A stretch of DNA of 8,424 bases from an uncultured Archangium sp. (lineage in GTDB: Bacteria; Myxococcota; Myxococcia; Myxococcales; Myxococcaceae). A program made the position numbers and the translations under genes. Where the stretch lies: NCBI GenBank assembly GCA_946479335.1, contig CAMLFP010000244.1:1-8424 (forward strand), written 5' to 3'. The notes under the pieces are model-generated. The model worked only from the letters and a program-made list of their open reading frames with translations, was not told where the DNA came from and ran no database searches. This document shows, one piece after another, positions 1 to 6,065 of this stretch; the first letter of the stretch is position 1; the number at the start of each line of letters is the position of its first letter.

Positions 1-1759
1 TACCGGTGCCACCGCCGGTGCTGCCCGTGCCGCCACCCGTCGCGCCCGGCCCACACTCTTCGATGCACCGCGCGGCGGTGCAGCTGGTGGTGCCCGCCGT
101 GCACACGCAGGTCTGCGAGCTGGGGCAGGAGTTGGGCGCCGACAGACAGTCTCCCGCGGAGGTGGGGATGGCGCCGGTGCTGCTGTCGAGACAGAACGCC
201 GTCGTGGAGTCGACGCCGAAGCAGGTCGTGCCACTGCCCACGCAGTTGTACGTGGGGGCCGTGCAGGCGCGGTAGCAGTGACCCGTGCTGGAGCCCGACG
301 ACGCGTAACACGACGCGCCCGCCGTGGTGCAGGCCATGCTCTGCGAGCACACCGTCGCGTCGGCCGGGAGGTCGCCCGCGTTGGTGAGGCAGATGCCGTA
401 GCCCGCCGGGCAGAACTCGCCCGACTGGCAGCCACCCGTGCCGGTGCCGCCGCCCGAGGTGCCCGTGCCGCCGCCCGTGGTGCCCGTGCCACCGCCCGTG
501 GTGCCGGTGCCGCCGCCCGTAGTGCCGGTGCCGCCGCCCGTGGTGCCGGTGCCGCCGCCCGTGGTGCCGGTGCCGCCGCCGGTGGTGCCGGTGCAGTCCT
601 GGTAGCAGTGCGCGGTCGCCTGGGTGCTGTCGTCATAGAAGCAGGAGAAGCCCGCAGTGCAGGTGCCAGACGACAGGCAGTCGACGAGGCCCGACGGCGG
701 ATCGCCGGCCGGCAGGAGGCAGAGGAAGTCGCCCGCGCCCGTCGCGTCCTGGCAGGTCTGACCCGAGGGGCAACCGCCGGTGGTGCCGCCGTCAGACGAC
801 GAGCCGCAGGGGTTCACGGTGGTCGAGCCGCCGTCGACCCAGTCAGCCGCGTTGTAGCCGCCCATCGCCGCCGCGTAGGCCGCCTTGGCCTTGATCCACG
901 CCGCGTGGCCATAGACCGAGCCGTAGACCGTCTGGTTGCACGCGTCGCCGGGGCCGCGCGAGACCGCGCCCGTGACGCGGCCGATGGAGTCGAGCGAGGG
1001 ACCGCCGCTGTCGCCTTCGCAGGTGCCTTTGGCGGTGGAGGCCGCGCCGACCCATTCCAGCGTGCCGCTGATGCCATCGGCCGTCTGGCAGCCCGACTGG
1101 TTGAGGCACGCGACGGTCATGCCGCTGACGGTGCGGCGGGTGCCCGCGGTGCTCTGGTAGGTGGAGATGGGGTTGCCCTGCGAGTCATACGCCGGCCCGG
1201 TGATGCCGAAGCCCTTCGCGGTGTACGTCTCGCCGACGCTGAGGATGGAGTCGACGCGCGGCACCAACGGGCACACGCTCGGGATGCTGGTCGACAGGCG
1301 GATCAGCGCCACGTCGCCGCCGCAGATGCTGTTGGTGGTGGGATCAAGGATGACCTCCGCCGCGCCGAACCAGGTCGAGTTGTCGACCGCCGGCCACCCG
1401 CCGCTGCCGTTGAAGATGGGGTCGATGGCGTTGTAGCTGGTGGTGATGCGGAAGGAGCTCGCCGCCGCGGGCGAGCTGAAGGGCTGCGAGCTGCAGCTGC
1501 TCAGGTTGCTGCCGATGTCGCCCACGCAGTGACGCGCGGTCAGCACGAGGTTCGGCGCGATGAGCGAGCCGGTGCAGACGCCCGCGCCCTGGCTGGTGTT
1601 CAGCAGGATGCCGACCACGTTCGTCGACGTCGAGTCGGTGGTGCCGCCCTGAATCGGCGAGCTGGCGCGAACGAGCTTCGTGCCTGGCGACGGCTGAAAA
1701 CCCGGCTCGCTGCACGCCAGTGGCAGCACCAGGAAAGGCAGAACGCGGAACAACTTCAT
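1..1759 (-). CDS. Secreted chymotrypsin-fold serine protease with Cys-rich modules (C-terminus beyond window)
   Basis: The start is the ATG at 1759, with GGAG seven bases upstream (1767-1770); 586 codons are visible and the frame stays open at the left edge. The N-terminus (MKLFRVLPFLVLPLACSEP) is a short basic-hydrophobic signal ending in Cys16. It resembles a lipobox but has Pro at -3, so lipoprotein status is probable rather than certain. The catalytic triad is visible: His77 in TARHC, Asp149 in GGDVALIRL and Ser251 in CEGDSGGP. The residue six before the Ser, which sets S1 specificity in this family, is Gly245, not the Asp of true trypsins, so cleavage after Arg/Lys is not expected. After the protease domain come an 8-Cys module (330-389), a Thr/Gly linker (391-439), a second 18-Cys stretch (444-569) and the start of another Thr/Gly linker. 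It probably acts outside the cytoplasm; its substrate is unknown. The antisense strand carries a long Arg/Ala-rich open frame that is a shadow. Confidence 0.93.
   Translation of the reverse strand, partial: MKLFRVLPFLVLPLACSEPGFQPSPGTKLVRASSPIQGGTTDSTSTNVVGILLNTSQGAGVCTGSLIAPNLVLTARHCVGDIGSNLSSCSSQPFSSPAAASSFRITTSYNAIDPIFNGSGGWPAVDNSTWFGAAEVILDPTTNSICGGDVALIRLSTSIPSVCPLVPRVDSILSVGETYTAKGFGITGPAYDSQGNPISTYQSTAGTRRTVSGMTVACLNQSGCQTADGISGTLEWVGAASTAKGTCEGDSGGPSLDSIGRVTGAVSRGPGDACNQTVYGSVYGHAAWIKAKAAYAAAMGGYNAADWVDGGSTTVNPCGSSSDGGTTGGCPSGQTCQDATGAGDFLCLLPAGDPPSGLVDCLSSGTCTAGFSCFYDDSTQATAHCYQDCTGTTGGGTGTTGGGTGTTGGGTGTTGGGTGTTGGGTGTTGGGTGTSGGGTGTGGCQSGEFCPAGYGICLTNAGDLPADATVCSQSMACTTAGASCYASSGSSTGHCYRACTAPTYNCVGSGTTCFGVDSTTAFCLDSSTGAIPTSAGDCLSAPNSCPSSQTCVCTAGTTSCTAARCIEECGPGATGGGTGSTGGGTG
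443..589 (-). repeat. Seven tandem 21-bp units encoding a GTTGGGT linker
   Basis: Seven consecutive 21-bp units encode Gly-Thr-Thr-Gly-Gly-Gly-Thr; the last copy has Ser in place of the third residue. The units differ only at a few third codon positions and that one codon. They form a flexible linker between two Cys-rich modules of the protease. A second linker of the same type begins at about base 44 and continues past the left edge. The near-identity of the units makes slippage between strains likely (inference). Confidence 0.95.
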
Positions 1760-1778
1760 GTGTGGACTCCGGGGAATT

Positions 1779-1806
1779 CGATGGCGGTGGCCTCGAGGCG
1801 CCATCG
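1779..1806. promoter_or_regulatory. 8-bp inverted repeat in the divergent protease/aminotransferase spacer
   Basis: The arms CGATGGCG (1779-1786) and CGCCATCG (1799-1806) are perfectly complementary. The 12-base spacer itself contains the palindrome CCTCGAGG (1791-1798). The element lies 20 bases upstream of the protease start, just outside its ribosome binding site, so it could be a 5'-leader hairpin or a protein-binding site. The rest of the spacer (1807-1860) is AT-richer (for example CTGTTTTTCGCGTTGAAAAG). It probably contains the promoters, but I could not fit a convincing -35/-10 pair on either strand. Confidence 0.45.
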
Positions 1807-1860
1807 GTAAAGGGGAACTCTGCCTACCTGCTGTTTTTCGCGTTGAAAAGAAGGCTTCAC

Positions 1861-1890
1861 CTCAGGCTCTCACTGAGCAAGACAGTGGGG
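1861..1890 (+). promoter_or_regulatory. Two overlapping, mutually exclusive short hairpins before the aminotransferase start
   Basis: CTCAG (1861-1865) can pair with CTGAG (1873-1877). Alternatively CACTG (1871-1875) can pair with CAGTG (1883-1887). The two share bases 1873-1875, so only one can form. With G-U pairs the second stem extends to 1868-1890 and covers the only purine-rich stretch (GTGGGG) in front of the ATG at 1892. The stems are only 5 bp without wobble pairs, so chance is a real possibility. Confidence 0.25.
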
Positions 1891-1891
1891 C

Positions 1892-3097
1892 ATGTTGCAC
1901 CTGATTCCCCAGCGCCAGACGCGCCCCGACAAAGACGTCATCTTCGCCCTCAACGCCGAAGCGACGCGCCGCAAGCAGGCGGGCGAGCTGATCATCAACG
2001 CCACCATCGGCAGCTTGATGAACGACGACGGCTCGCTCTCGATCCTCTCCACGGTGACCAACACGCTGCGCGAAGTGCCCGCGCGCGAGTGGGCCGCGTA
2101 CGCGCCGATCCCCGGGACGCCGGCCTTCAATCAAGCCGTCATCGACGACGCCTTCGCCGGCCACCCGGAGCTGCGCGCTTCAGCCACCGCGGTGGCCACG
2201 CCGGGCGGCACGGGCGCGCTGCGCCACGCGCTGATGAACTACCTCGAGTCGGGCCAGAAGCTGCTGACGCCGGGCTTCTACTGGGGCCCGTACCTCACGC
2301 TGTGCGACGAGCACGAGCGCAAGCTCGACACCTTCCGCATGTTCAACGAGGCGGGCCAGCTCGACGCCGCGGCGCTCGACGCGAAGCTGGGTTCGCTCCT
2401 CGCCGAGCAGGGCCGCGCGCTGATCTTCCTGAATGATCCGTGCAACAACCCCACCGGCTACTCGATGACGCGCGGCGAGTGGAAGCAGGTGGTCGAGGTG
2501 CTGCTCAAGCACTCCGGCAAGCCGGTGACGCTGCTGGTCGACATGGCGTACTGGCTCTACGCGGGCGCGGGCGACGTGCGCGGCTTCATGACCGAGCTCC
2601 AGCCGCTGCTGGGCAACACCGGCCTCCTCTTCGCGTGGAGCGCCAGCAAGTCGTACACGCACTACGGCCTCCGCGTGGGCGCGCTGCTGGCGTGCGAGCC
2701 CGACGAGAAGGCGCGCGCGGCGACGCAGGCCGCGCTGGCGTACGCGTGCCGTGGCACCTGGAGCAACTGCGTGCACGGCGGCCTCTCGGCAGTGACGAAG
2801 CTGCTGACCGACGCGAAGCTCAAGGCCGCGTGCGACGCCGAGCGCGAGGTCTTCAAGAAGCTGCTGACCGACCGCGTGACGGCCTTCAACGCCGCGGCGC
2901 AGCCCAGGGGTCTCCAGTACCCGCGCTACGAGGGCGGCTTCTTCGTCACCGTCTTCCACCCCGAGGCCGAGGCGCAGGCCGAGAAGATGAAGGCGAAGGG
3001 CGTGTACGTGGTGCCGCAGAAGGGCGCGCTCCGCGTCGCGCTGTGCAGCACCGCCGCCGCCGACGTGCCCCGCCTCGTCGACGCCCTGGCCAGCTGA
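1892..3097 (+). CDS. Class I-alpha aspartate/aromatic amino acid aminotransferase (PLP)
   Basis: A 401-residue fold-type I PLP enzyme that transfers an amino group between an amino acid and a 2-oxo acid in the cytoplasm. The AspC/TyrB family signature residues can be placed: Tyr70 (YAPIPG), PGGTGALR at 104-111, Trp131 as the stacking residue, Asn186 in NNPTG, Asp217 and Tyr220 (DMAY), Schiff-base Lys253 in SASKSYTHYGLRVG, Arg261 for the phosphate, and Arg381 for the substrate alpha-carboxylate. Arg287 in RGTWSN aligns with the arginine that binds the side-chain carboxylate of Asp/Glu, which supports dicarboxylic substrates. One residue is missing just after that motif (SNCVHG versus SNPPxHG). 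The start is fixed by an in-frame stop at 1874-1876; the Shine-Dalgarno sequence is poor. The next gene starts 5 bases after the stop, so the two are likely cotranscribed. Exact substrate preference (Asp or aromatic) cannot be read from the sequence. Confidence 0.93.
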   Translation: MLHLIPQRQTRPDKDVIFALNAEATRRKQAGELIINATIGSLMNDDGSLSILSTVTNTLREVPAREWAAYAPIPGTPAFNQAVIDDAFAGHPELRASATAVATPGGTGALRHALMNYLESGQKLLTPGFYWGPYLTLCDEHERKLDTFRMFNEAGQLDAAALDAKLGSLLAEQGRALIFLNDPCNNPTGYSMTRGEWKQVVEVLLKHSGKPVTLLVDMAYWLYAGAGDVRGFMTELQPLLGNTGLLFAWSASKSYTHYGLRVGALLACEPDEKARAATQAALAYACRGTWSNCVHGGLSAVTKLLTDAKLKAACDAEREVFKKLLTDRVTAFNAAAQPRGLQYPRYEGGFFVTVFHPEAEAQAEKMKAKGVYVVPQKGALRVALCSTAAADVPRLVDALAS

Positions 3098-3102
3098 AGC
3101 CC

Positions 3103-3630
3103 ATGCAGCACGACACCCAGCGCGGCGCGGAGCTGCTGCTCGCCGGCCTCATCGCCGCCGTGGCGCACGCGCTGTGGTTGGGTCAGGGCCGCGACACGGT
3201 GACGATGGTGCTGGGCTTCACCCTCACCACCGGCATCCTCTGGTGGATGCTGGCGCTGCGCACCGTGGCCAACGGCGGCACCATCGCCGCGGAGGTGCCC
3301 GACGGCTGGGCCTCGATGGCGGCGACCGCGTGGGCCTTCGCGGTGGTGCCGCCGCGCGCGGGCAACTTCCTCCCGGTGCCGACGGTCGATGACTTCTCGC
3401 GGCTCTACCTCCCGCTGTGTCTGGCGCCGGTCTTCGTGGTGCTGGGCGCGCAGAAGCTCTTCCCCGGCGTGTTCTGGAAGCGCCTCGTCTTCGGCGTCGG
3501 CGGCACGCTGCTGTGCGCCGCGCTGCTGTTGCTGACGCTGGCGGCCGGAGAAGACGCGGGCCCGTTGGCGCTGCGGGCGGGCGTGTTGGGCGTGCTGCTC
3601 ACGGCCGGTGCGTTCATCCGCAGGCGCTGA
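3103..3630 (+). CDS. Small multi-span membrane protein of unknown function
   Basis: The protein has 175 residues from the ATG at 3103, five bases after the aminotransferase stop, with no clear ribosome binding site; translation is probably coupled to the upstream gene. Hydrophobic segments fall at about residues 10-27, 33-52, 102-120, 129-148 and 155-171, suggesting four or five membrane helices. A soluble loop at about 53-100 contains Pro- and Asp-rich stretches (PPRAGNFLPVPTVDDFSR). The C-terminus is the basic tail FIRRR, which suggests a cytoplasmic end. I recognise no family motif. The arrangement with the aminotransferase hints at transport or a shared regulator, but nothing in the protein itself shows a substrate. 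The frame also stays open upstream of 3103, inside the aminotransferase; that part is shadow and is excluded. Confidence 0.8.
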   Translation: MQHDTQRGAELLLAGLIAAVAHALWLGQGRDTVTMVLGFTLTTGILWWMLALRTVANGGTIAAEVPDGWASMAATAWAFAVVPPRAGNFLPVPTVDDFSRLYLPLCLAPVFVVLGAQKLFPGVFWKRLVFGVGGTLLCAALLLLTLAAGEDAGPLALRAGVLGVLLTAGAFIRRR

Positions 3631-3644
3631 CTCCGACGCTCCCC

Positions 3645-3695
3645 GCACCCCTCGCTTCGCGAGACCCTCTCCCCGCGGGAGAGGGATTATGGTGC
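3645..3695 (+). terminator. Double-hairpin element between the membrane protein and TerB-like genes
   Basis: Two adjacent perfect stem-loops: CTCGC-TTC-GCGAG at 3651-3663 and, one base later, a 9-bp stem with CCCTCTCCC (3665-3673), loop CGC, and GGGAGAGGG (3677-3685). Outer bases GCACC (3645-3649) and GGTGC (3691-3695) can also pair and enclose both. No T-tract follows, so intrinsic termination would be atypical. The 3' arm doubles as the ribosome binding site of the next gene. C/T-rich and G/A-rich hairpins of this kind are, from general knowledge, common dispersed intergenic repeats in GC-rich proteobacteria, so it may be a copy of such a repeat. Confidence 0.55.
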
Positions 3696-4027
3696 GCCCC
3701 ATGAATCGCCCCAGCGACTCCCAGGAAGTGAACGTCGAGATCGTCAAGCTGCTGCTGCAGGTCGCGTGGGCCGACGACACCCTCGACGACCAGGAGCGCG
3801 CCGCGGTGGCGACGCTGTGCAAGCAGTGGGGGCTCCCCGACGAGACCACCGCGTGGCTGCTGCAGCACCTCCACCTCGGCAAGCCGCTGCCGCAGCCCAA
3901 CATGGGGCTGCTGAAGGCCCACCGTCAGGCGGCGCTGCAGGCCGCGGAGTGGTTCATCGGCGTCGACGGCGTCATCGACGATGCGGAGAAGGACTTCGTG
4001 GCCACCGTCGAGCAGCTGCTGGGGTGA
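3689..4027 (+). CDS. Small TerB-like helical protein
   Basis: The frame gives 112 residues from the ATG at 3689, which has GGAG seven bases upstream; a second in-frame ATG at 3701 would give 108 residues but has no obvious binding site. The protein is soluble and mostly helical. Numbered from the second Met, it has two similar acidic segments, WADDTLDDQERAAV (23-36) and IGVDGVIDDAEKDFV (86-100). Two such segments about 60 residues apart are the hallmark of the TerB/TerB-like fold, named after a tellurite-resistance protein and thought to bind divalent metal through these acidic residues. No other ter genes are present, so tellurite resistance should not be inferred. The gene's stop codon abuts the stop codon of the converging Coq4-family gene. 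Confidence 0.8.
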   Translation: MVRPMNRPSDSQEVNVEIVKLLLQVAWADDTLDDQERAAVATLCKQWGLPDETTAWLLQHLHLGKPLPQPNMGLLKAHRQAALQAAEWFIGVDGVIDDAEKDFVATVEQLLG

Positions 4028-4753
4028 TCAGGCCTTCGCGCGCGGAGGAATCTGCAGCGCGTCGCGCAGCGCCTCCACCGTCAGCGCCATCGAGCGCTCG
4101 TAGCGCACCGAGAAGAGGCTCTTCGTCGCCTTGCCGCGCGCGTACGCGTCACGCAGCCGGTCGGCGTACTTCCAGATGCCGGGCAGGTTGTGCGGCCGCA
4201 GCAGCGCCGCGAAGAGGAGGATGAAGGGGCTGGTGCGGAGCCCGAGGTTGCCCCACACGAAGGCCTGCAGCTCCATCTCGCCCATCGAGTCGGTCGCGTA
4301 GCCCGTCAACACGTGGTGCAGGTCGTGCGTCTCGCGGTACCACTTCACGACGTAGTCGAGGTCGTTGCGCACCTCGTACGGCGTGGCGAACGGTTGGATC
4401 TTGTTGTCGATGAAGTACTGCGCGAACGCGCGCCCCACCGTGCCCTCGGGGAGCTGCGCCAGCGCCGCGAGGTCGACCGAGCCCGCCTGCAGCGTGGGGC
4501 GGTCCTTGAGCAGCGCCGCGCCCTCCGGCGTCTTCAGCAGCGCCTCGGCGTGCGCCAGGAACACCGGGCCGTCGATGGCCGCGTTGAACACCGACGCGGC
4601 GACGGGGTCATCGGGGTGCTTCTCGAGCACCCGCAGCGCCCGGAGCGCGACCTTGAAGCGGGTGAGGAGCGACGGCTGCTCCGGCAGGTAGAGCCCATCT
4701 TCCGCGCGGGAGGTGGGCGTAGAGAACTTCGATTCACTCGCTTCGACGGCCAC
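4028..4753 (-). CDS. Coq4-family protein
   Basis: The protein has 241 residues from a GTG at 4753, with a strong GGAGG (4760-4764) six bases upstream. The diagnostic motif of the Coq4 family, His-Asp-x-x-His-x11-Glu, is exact: His143, Asp144, His147 and Glu159, in HDLHHVLTGYATDSMGEMEL. In eukaryotes and some proteobacteria Coq4 acts in ubiquinone synthesis; this motif binds a divalent metal, and recent work assigns the protein a role in oxidative decarboxylation of the ring at C1. The N-terminal half is helical (PSLLTRFKVALRALRVLEKHPDD) and the length is normal for bacterial members. No other quinone gene is in the window, and myxobacteria are generally thought to use menaquinone, so the quinone role here is unproven. 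It appears to be a single-gene unit with its own promoter just upstream. Confidence 0.9.
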   Translation of the reverse strand: MAVEASESKFSTPTSRAEDGLYLPEQPSLLTRFKVALRALRVLEKHPDDPVAASVFNAAIDGPVFLAHAEALLKTPEGAALLKDRPTLQAGSVDLAALAQLPEGTVGRAFAQYFIDNKIQPFATPYEVRNDLDYVVKWYRETHDLHHVLTGYATDSMGEMELQAFVWGNLGLRTSPFILLFAALLRPHNLPGIWKYADRLRDAYARGKATKSLFSVRYERSMALTVEALRDALQIPPRAKA

Positions 4754-4776
4754 CGGAGACCTCCCTGGGCTTCACA

Positions 4777-4794
4777 CCGGACACCCTTGTCCGG
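4777..4794 (-). promoter_or_regulatory. Candidate operator of the Coq4-family gene
   Basis: This is a perfect 7-bp inverted repeat: CCGGACA (4777-4783), four-base spacer CCCT, TGTCCGG (4788-4794). It lies between the predicted transcription start and the ribosome binding site of the Coq4-family gene, a usual place for a repressor site. It could alternatively form an RNA hairpin in the leader. There is no T-tract after it, which argues against a terminator for the upstream hydrolase gene. Confidence 0.5.
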
Positions 4795-4804
4795 AATCGC
4801 GGCG

Positions 4805-4832
4805 AATCTACGGGCGCTCCGGGGCGCGTCAA
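4805..4832 (-). promoter_or_regulatory. Probable sigma70-type promoter of the Coq4-family gene
   Basis: On the minus strand, TTGACG (4832-4827) is followed after 16 bases by TAGATT (4810-4805); these match the TTGACA/TATAAT consensus at 5/6 and 4/6 positions. The -35 box includes the TGA stop codon (4831-4829) of the hydrolase gene. The expected start of transcription is near 4798, giving a leader of about 45 bases that carries the inverted repeat at 4777-4794. Confidence 0.6.
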
Positions 4833-5596
4833 GGTGCTCTGGTGTGCGCGCGCATCGCCTCGTGGAGCTTCGCCGCGTGCGTCAGCGGCGCGAGGTGCCC
4901 GGTGCCGCTCAGCTCGAACAGCGTGGCGTGCGGGTTCACGCGCGCCAGTTGCCGCGCCATCTCGCGCGAGGCGACGGGGCTGCGCTCGCCCATGCCCAGC
5001 GTCAGCTTCACGCCGGGGAACGCGAAGGCGTCGAAGCGCTGGTTGTCGAAGAACACCGAGCGCACCTCCTGGAACATCTTCCACCCCACGAGGCGCGAGA
5101 AGTCCTGCAGCTCCTTCGGCATGCGCTGCCACGAGCCGGGCTTGTTCCAGTAGTCGATGAAGTGCTCGAGCCACGGGTCGGTGCCGCCGCGCGCGTCATC
5201 GGTGAGGAACCACGCGTGGTTCAAGAACTCGCGCGCCTGCGCGATGGCCGCAGCGTCGCCGTCGTCGGTCGCCGCCAGCGCCCCGAAGAGCACCGGCTCG
5301 TAGAGGAAGAGCGACGCCACGCGCGCGCCGAGGCGCCGGGCGAGCTCCAGCGCCACGAAGCCGCCGTAGGAGTGCGCGTAGAGCCGCACCGGCGCGCCAT
5401 CGTCGGGAAGCAGCGCGTGGAGGTGCGCCACGTCGTCGAGCGCGGTGACCTTCGTGCCGCGCGGCACGGGGGCGTTCGGCGGGTAGCCGAGGTTCGAGGG
5501 GAAGTGCGCGGTGGTGCCGGCGGTGACGTCGTCGGGCACGCTGGCCCACAAAAACGGCCCCGCGCCCGTGGAGTGGATGAAGAACGAATGCGCCAT
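4829..5596 (-). CDS. Alpha/beta hydrolase
   Basis: A 255-residue alpha/beta-hydrolase-fold protein starting at the ATG at 5596. The nucleophile elbow is AHSYGG with Ser76, a variant of GxSxG with Ala in the first position. The catalytic His is His234 in GTGHLAP. The acid is probably Glu204 in LGMGERSP, after the predicted sixth strand; many relatives have Asp there. HSTGAG near the N-terminus (8-13) is placed to form the oxyanion hole. A lid region of about residues 120-180 is rich in Trp, Phe and Asp. There is no signal peptide, so the enzyme is cytoplasmic. The substrate (ester, lactone, epoxide or other) cannot be deduced. No clear Shine-Dalgarno precedes the start, which lies 21 bases after the pseudopilin stop, suggesting readthrough from that gene and reinitiation. 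Confidence 0.88.
   Translation of the reverse strand: MAHSFFIHSTGAGPFLWASVPDDVTAGTTAHFPSNLGYPPNAPVPRGTKVTALDDVAHLHALLPDDGAPVRLYAHSYGGFVALELARRLGARVASLFLYEPVLFGALAATDDGDAAAIAQAREFLNHAWFLTDDARGGTDPWLEHFIDYWNKPGSWQRMPKELQDFSRLVGWKMFQEVRSVFFDNQRFDAFAFPGVKLTLGMGERSPVASREMARQLARVNPHATLFELSGTGHLAPLTHAAKLHEAMRAHTRAP
5453..5468. repeat. 16-bp perfect palindrome, copy 1 (inside the hydrolase gene)
   Basis: CGTGCCGCGCGGCACG is identical to its own reverse complement and to the copy at 6066-6081. Here it encodes part of VPRGTK in the hydrolase. The bases outside the 16 differ between the two copies, so the match ends at the palindrome. Confidence 0.9.
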
Positions 5597-5617
5597 GTGG
5601 CGCGAGGCATAACCGCG

Positions 5618-6013
5618 TCACTCCAGCGCGGCATCCAGCGACGAGATGTCGGCGGCGTCCTCGTCTCCGCCGGGCGCACCATCGGCGCCGAGGCTGATGA
5701 CGACCGGCTCGCCATCGCGCAGCGCGTACACCAGCGCGTAGCCCCACGGGTCCTTCGGCGGCTGCTTGAGCAGCTTCGCATTCACCAACGCGCTGAAGCC
5801 CTCGTGCTCCAGCGGGTAGCGGCCGTGCGTGCCGCGGTACATCTCGAGCGCGTCGACGGCGGTGCGCGTGTCGAGCCACGCCGTGCGGCGCTGGGAGTCG
5901 CGGTGCACGCCGACCGCGTAGACGCTGACGGCCGCGAGCAGCATGGAGACGATGGCGATGTAGACGATGATTTCAATCAACGAGAGACCGCGAGGCAGAC
6001 GACGCTGGCGCAC
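5618..6013 (-). CDS. gspG: GspG-type type II secretion major pseudopilin (orphan)
   Basis: The start is the GTG at 6013 with AGGAG about eight bases upstream, giving 131 residues; the frame stays open far upstream but that part is shadow. The prepilin peptidase site is RG/LSLIE: cleavage after Gly9, Leu at +1 rather than the usual Phe or Met, and the conserved Glu at +5 (Glu14). A hydrophobic helix spans 12-36. The C-terminal domain carries two GspG hallmarks, DPWG (88-91) and the calcium-loop segment SLGADGAPGGDEDAADI (107-123). After cleavage the protein would assemble into the periplasmic pseudopilus that drives export of folded proteins. No other gsp gene is nearby, so it may serve a remote system or be a paralogue with a specialised role. 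It is probably cotranscribed with the alpha/beta hydrolase. Confidence 0.9.
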   Translation of the reverse strand: MRQRRLPRGLSLIEIIVYIAIVSMLLAAVSVYAVGVHRDSQRRTAWLDTRTAVDALEMYRGTHGRYPLEHEGFSALVNAKLLKQPPKDPWGYALVYALRDGEPVVISLGADGAPGGDEDAADISSLDAALE

Positions 6014-6065
6014 GTGAGCGCTCCTTTTCGGGCACTCCCAGGAACGCGCGCGGCGTTGCGAAGCC

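Noticed and set aside
443..589. CRISPR-like array
   Set aside because: The 21-bp units are contiguous with no spacers and are in frame as a Gly/Thr linker of the protease.
278..1810. Long open frame on the plus strand (510 codons)
   Set aside because: It is antisense to the protease, whose signal peptide, catalytic triad and Cys pattern are clear. The predicted product is almost only Arg, Ala, Gly and Val, typical of a GC-rich shadow.
2440..3102. Upstream extension of the membrane protein frame
   Set aside because: It overlaps the aminotransferase in another frame and is Arg-rich; hydrophobic, structured sequence begins only at the ATG at 3103.
3689..4027. Tellurite resistance function for the TerB-like gene
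   Set aside because: No other ter gene is present, and the fold occurs in many unrelated settings.
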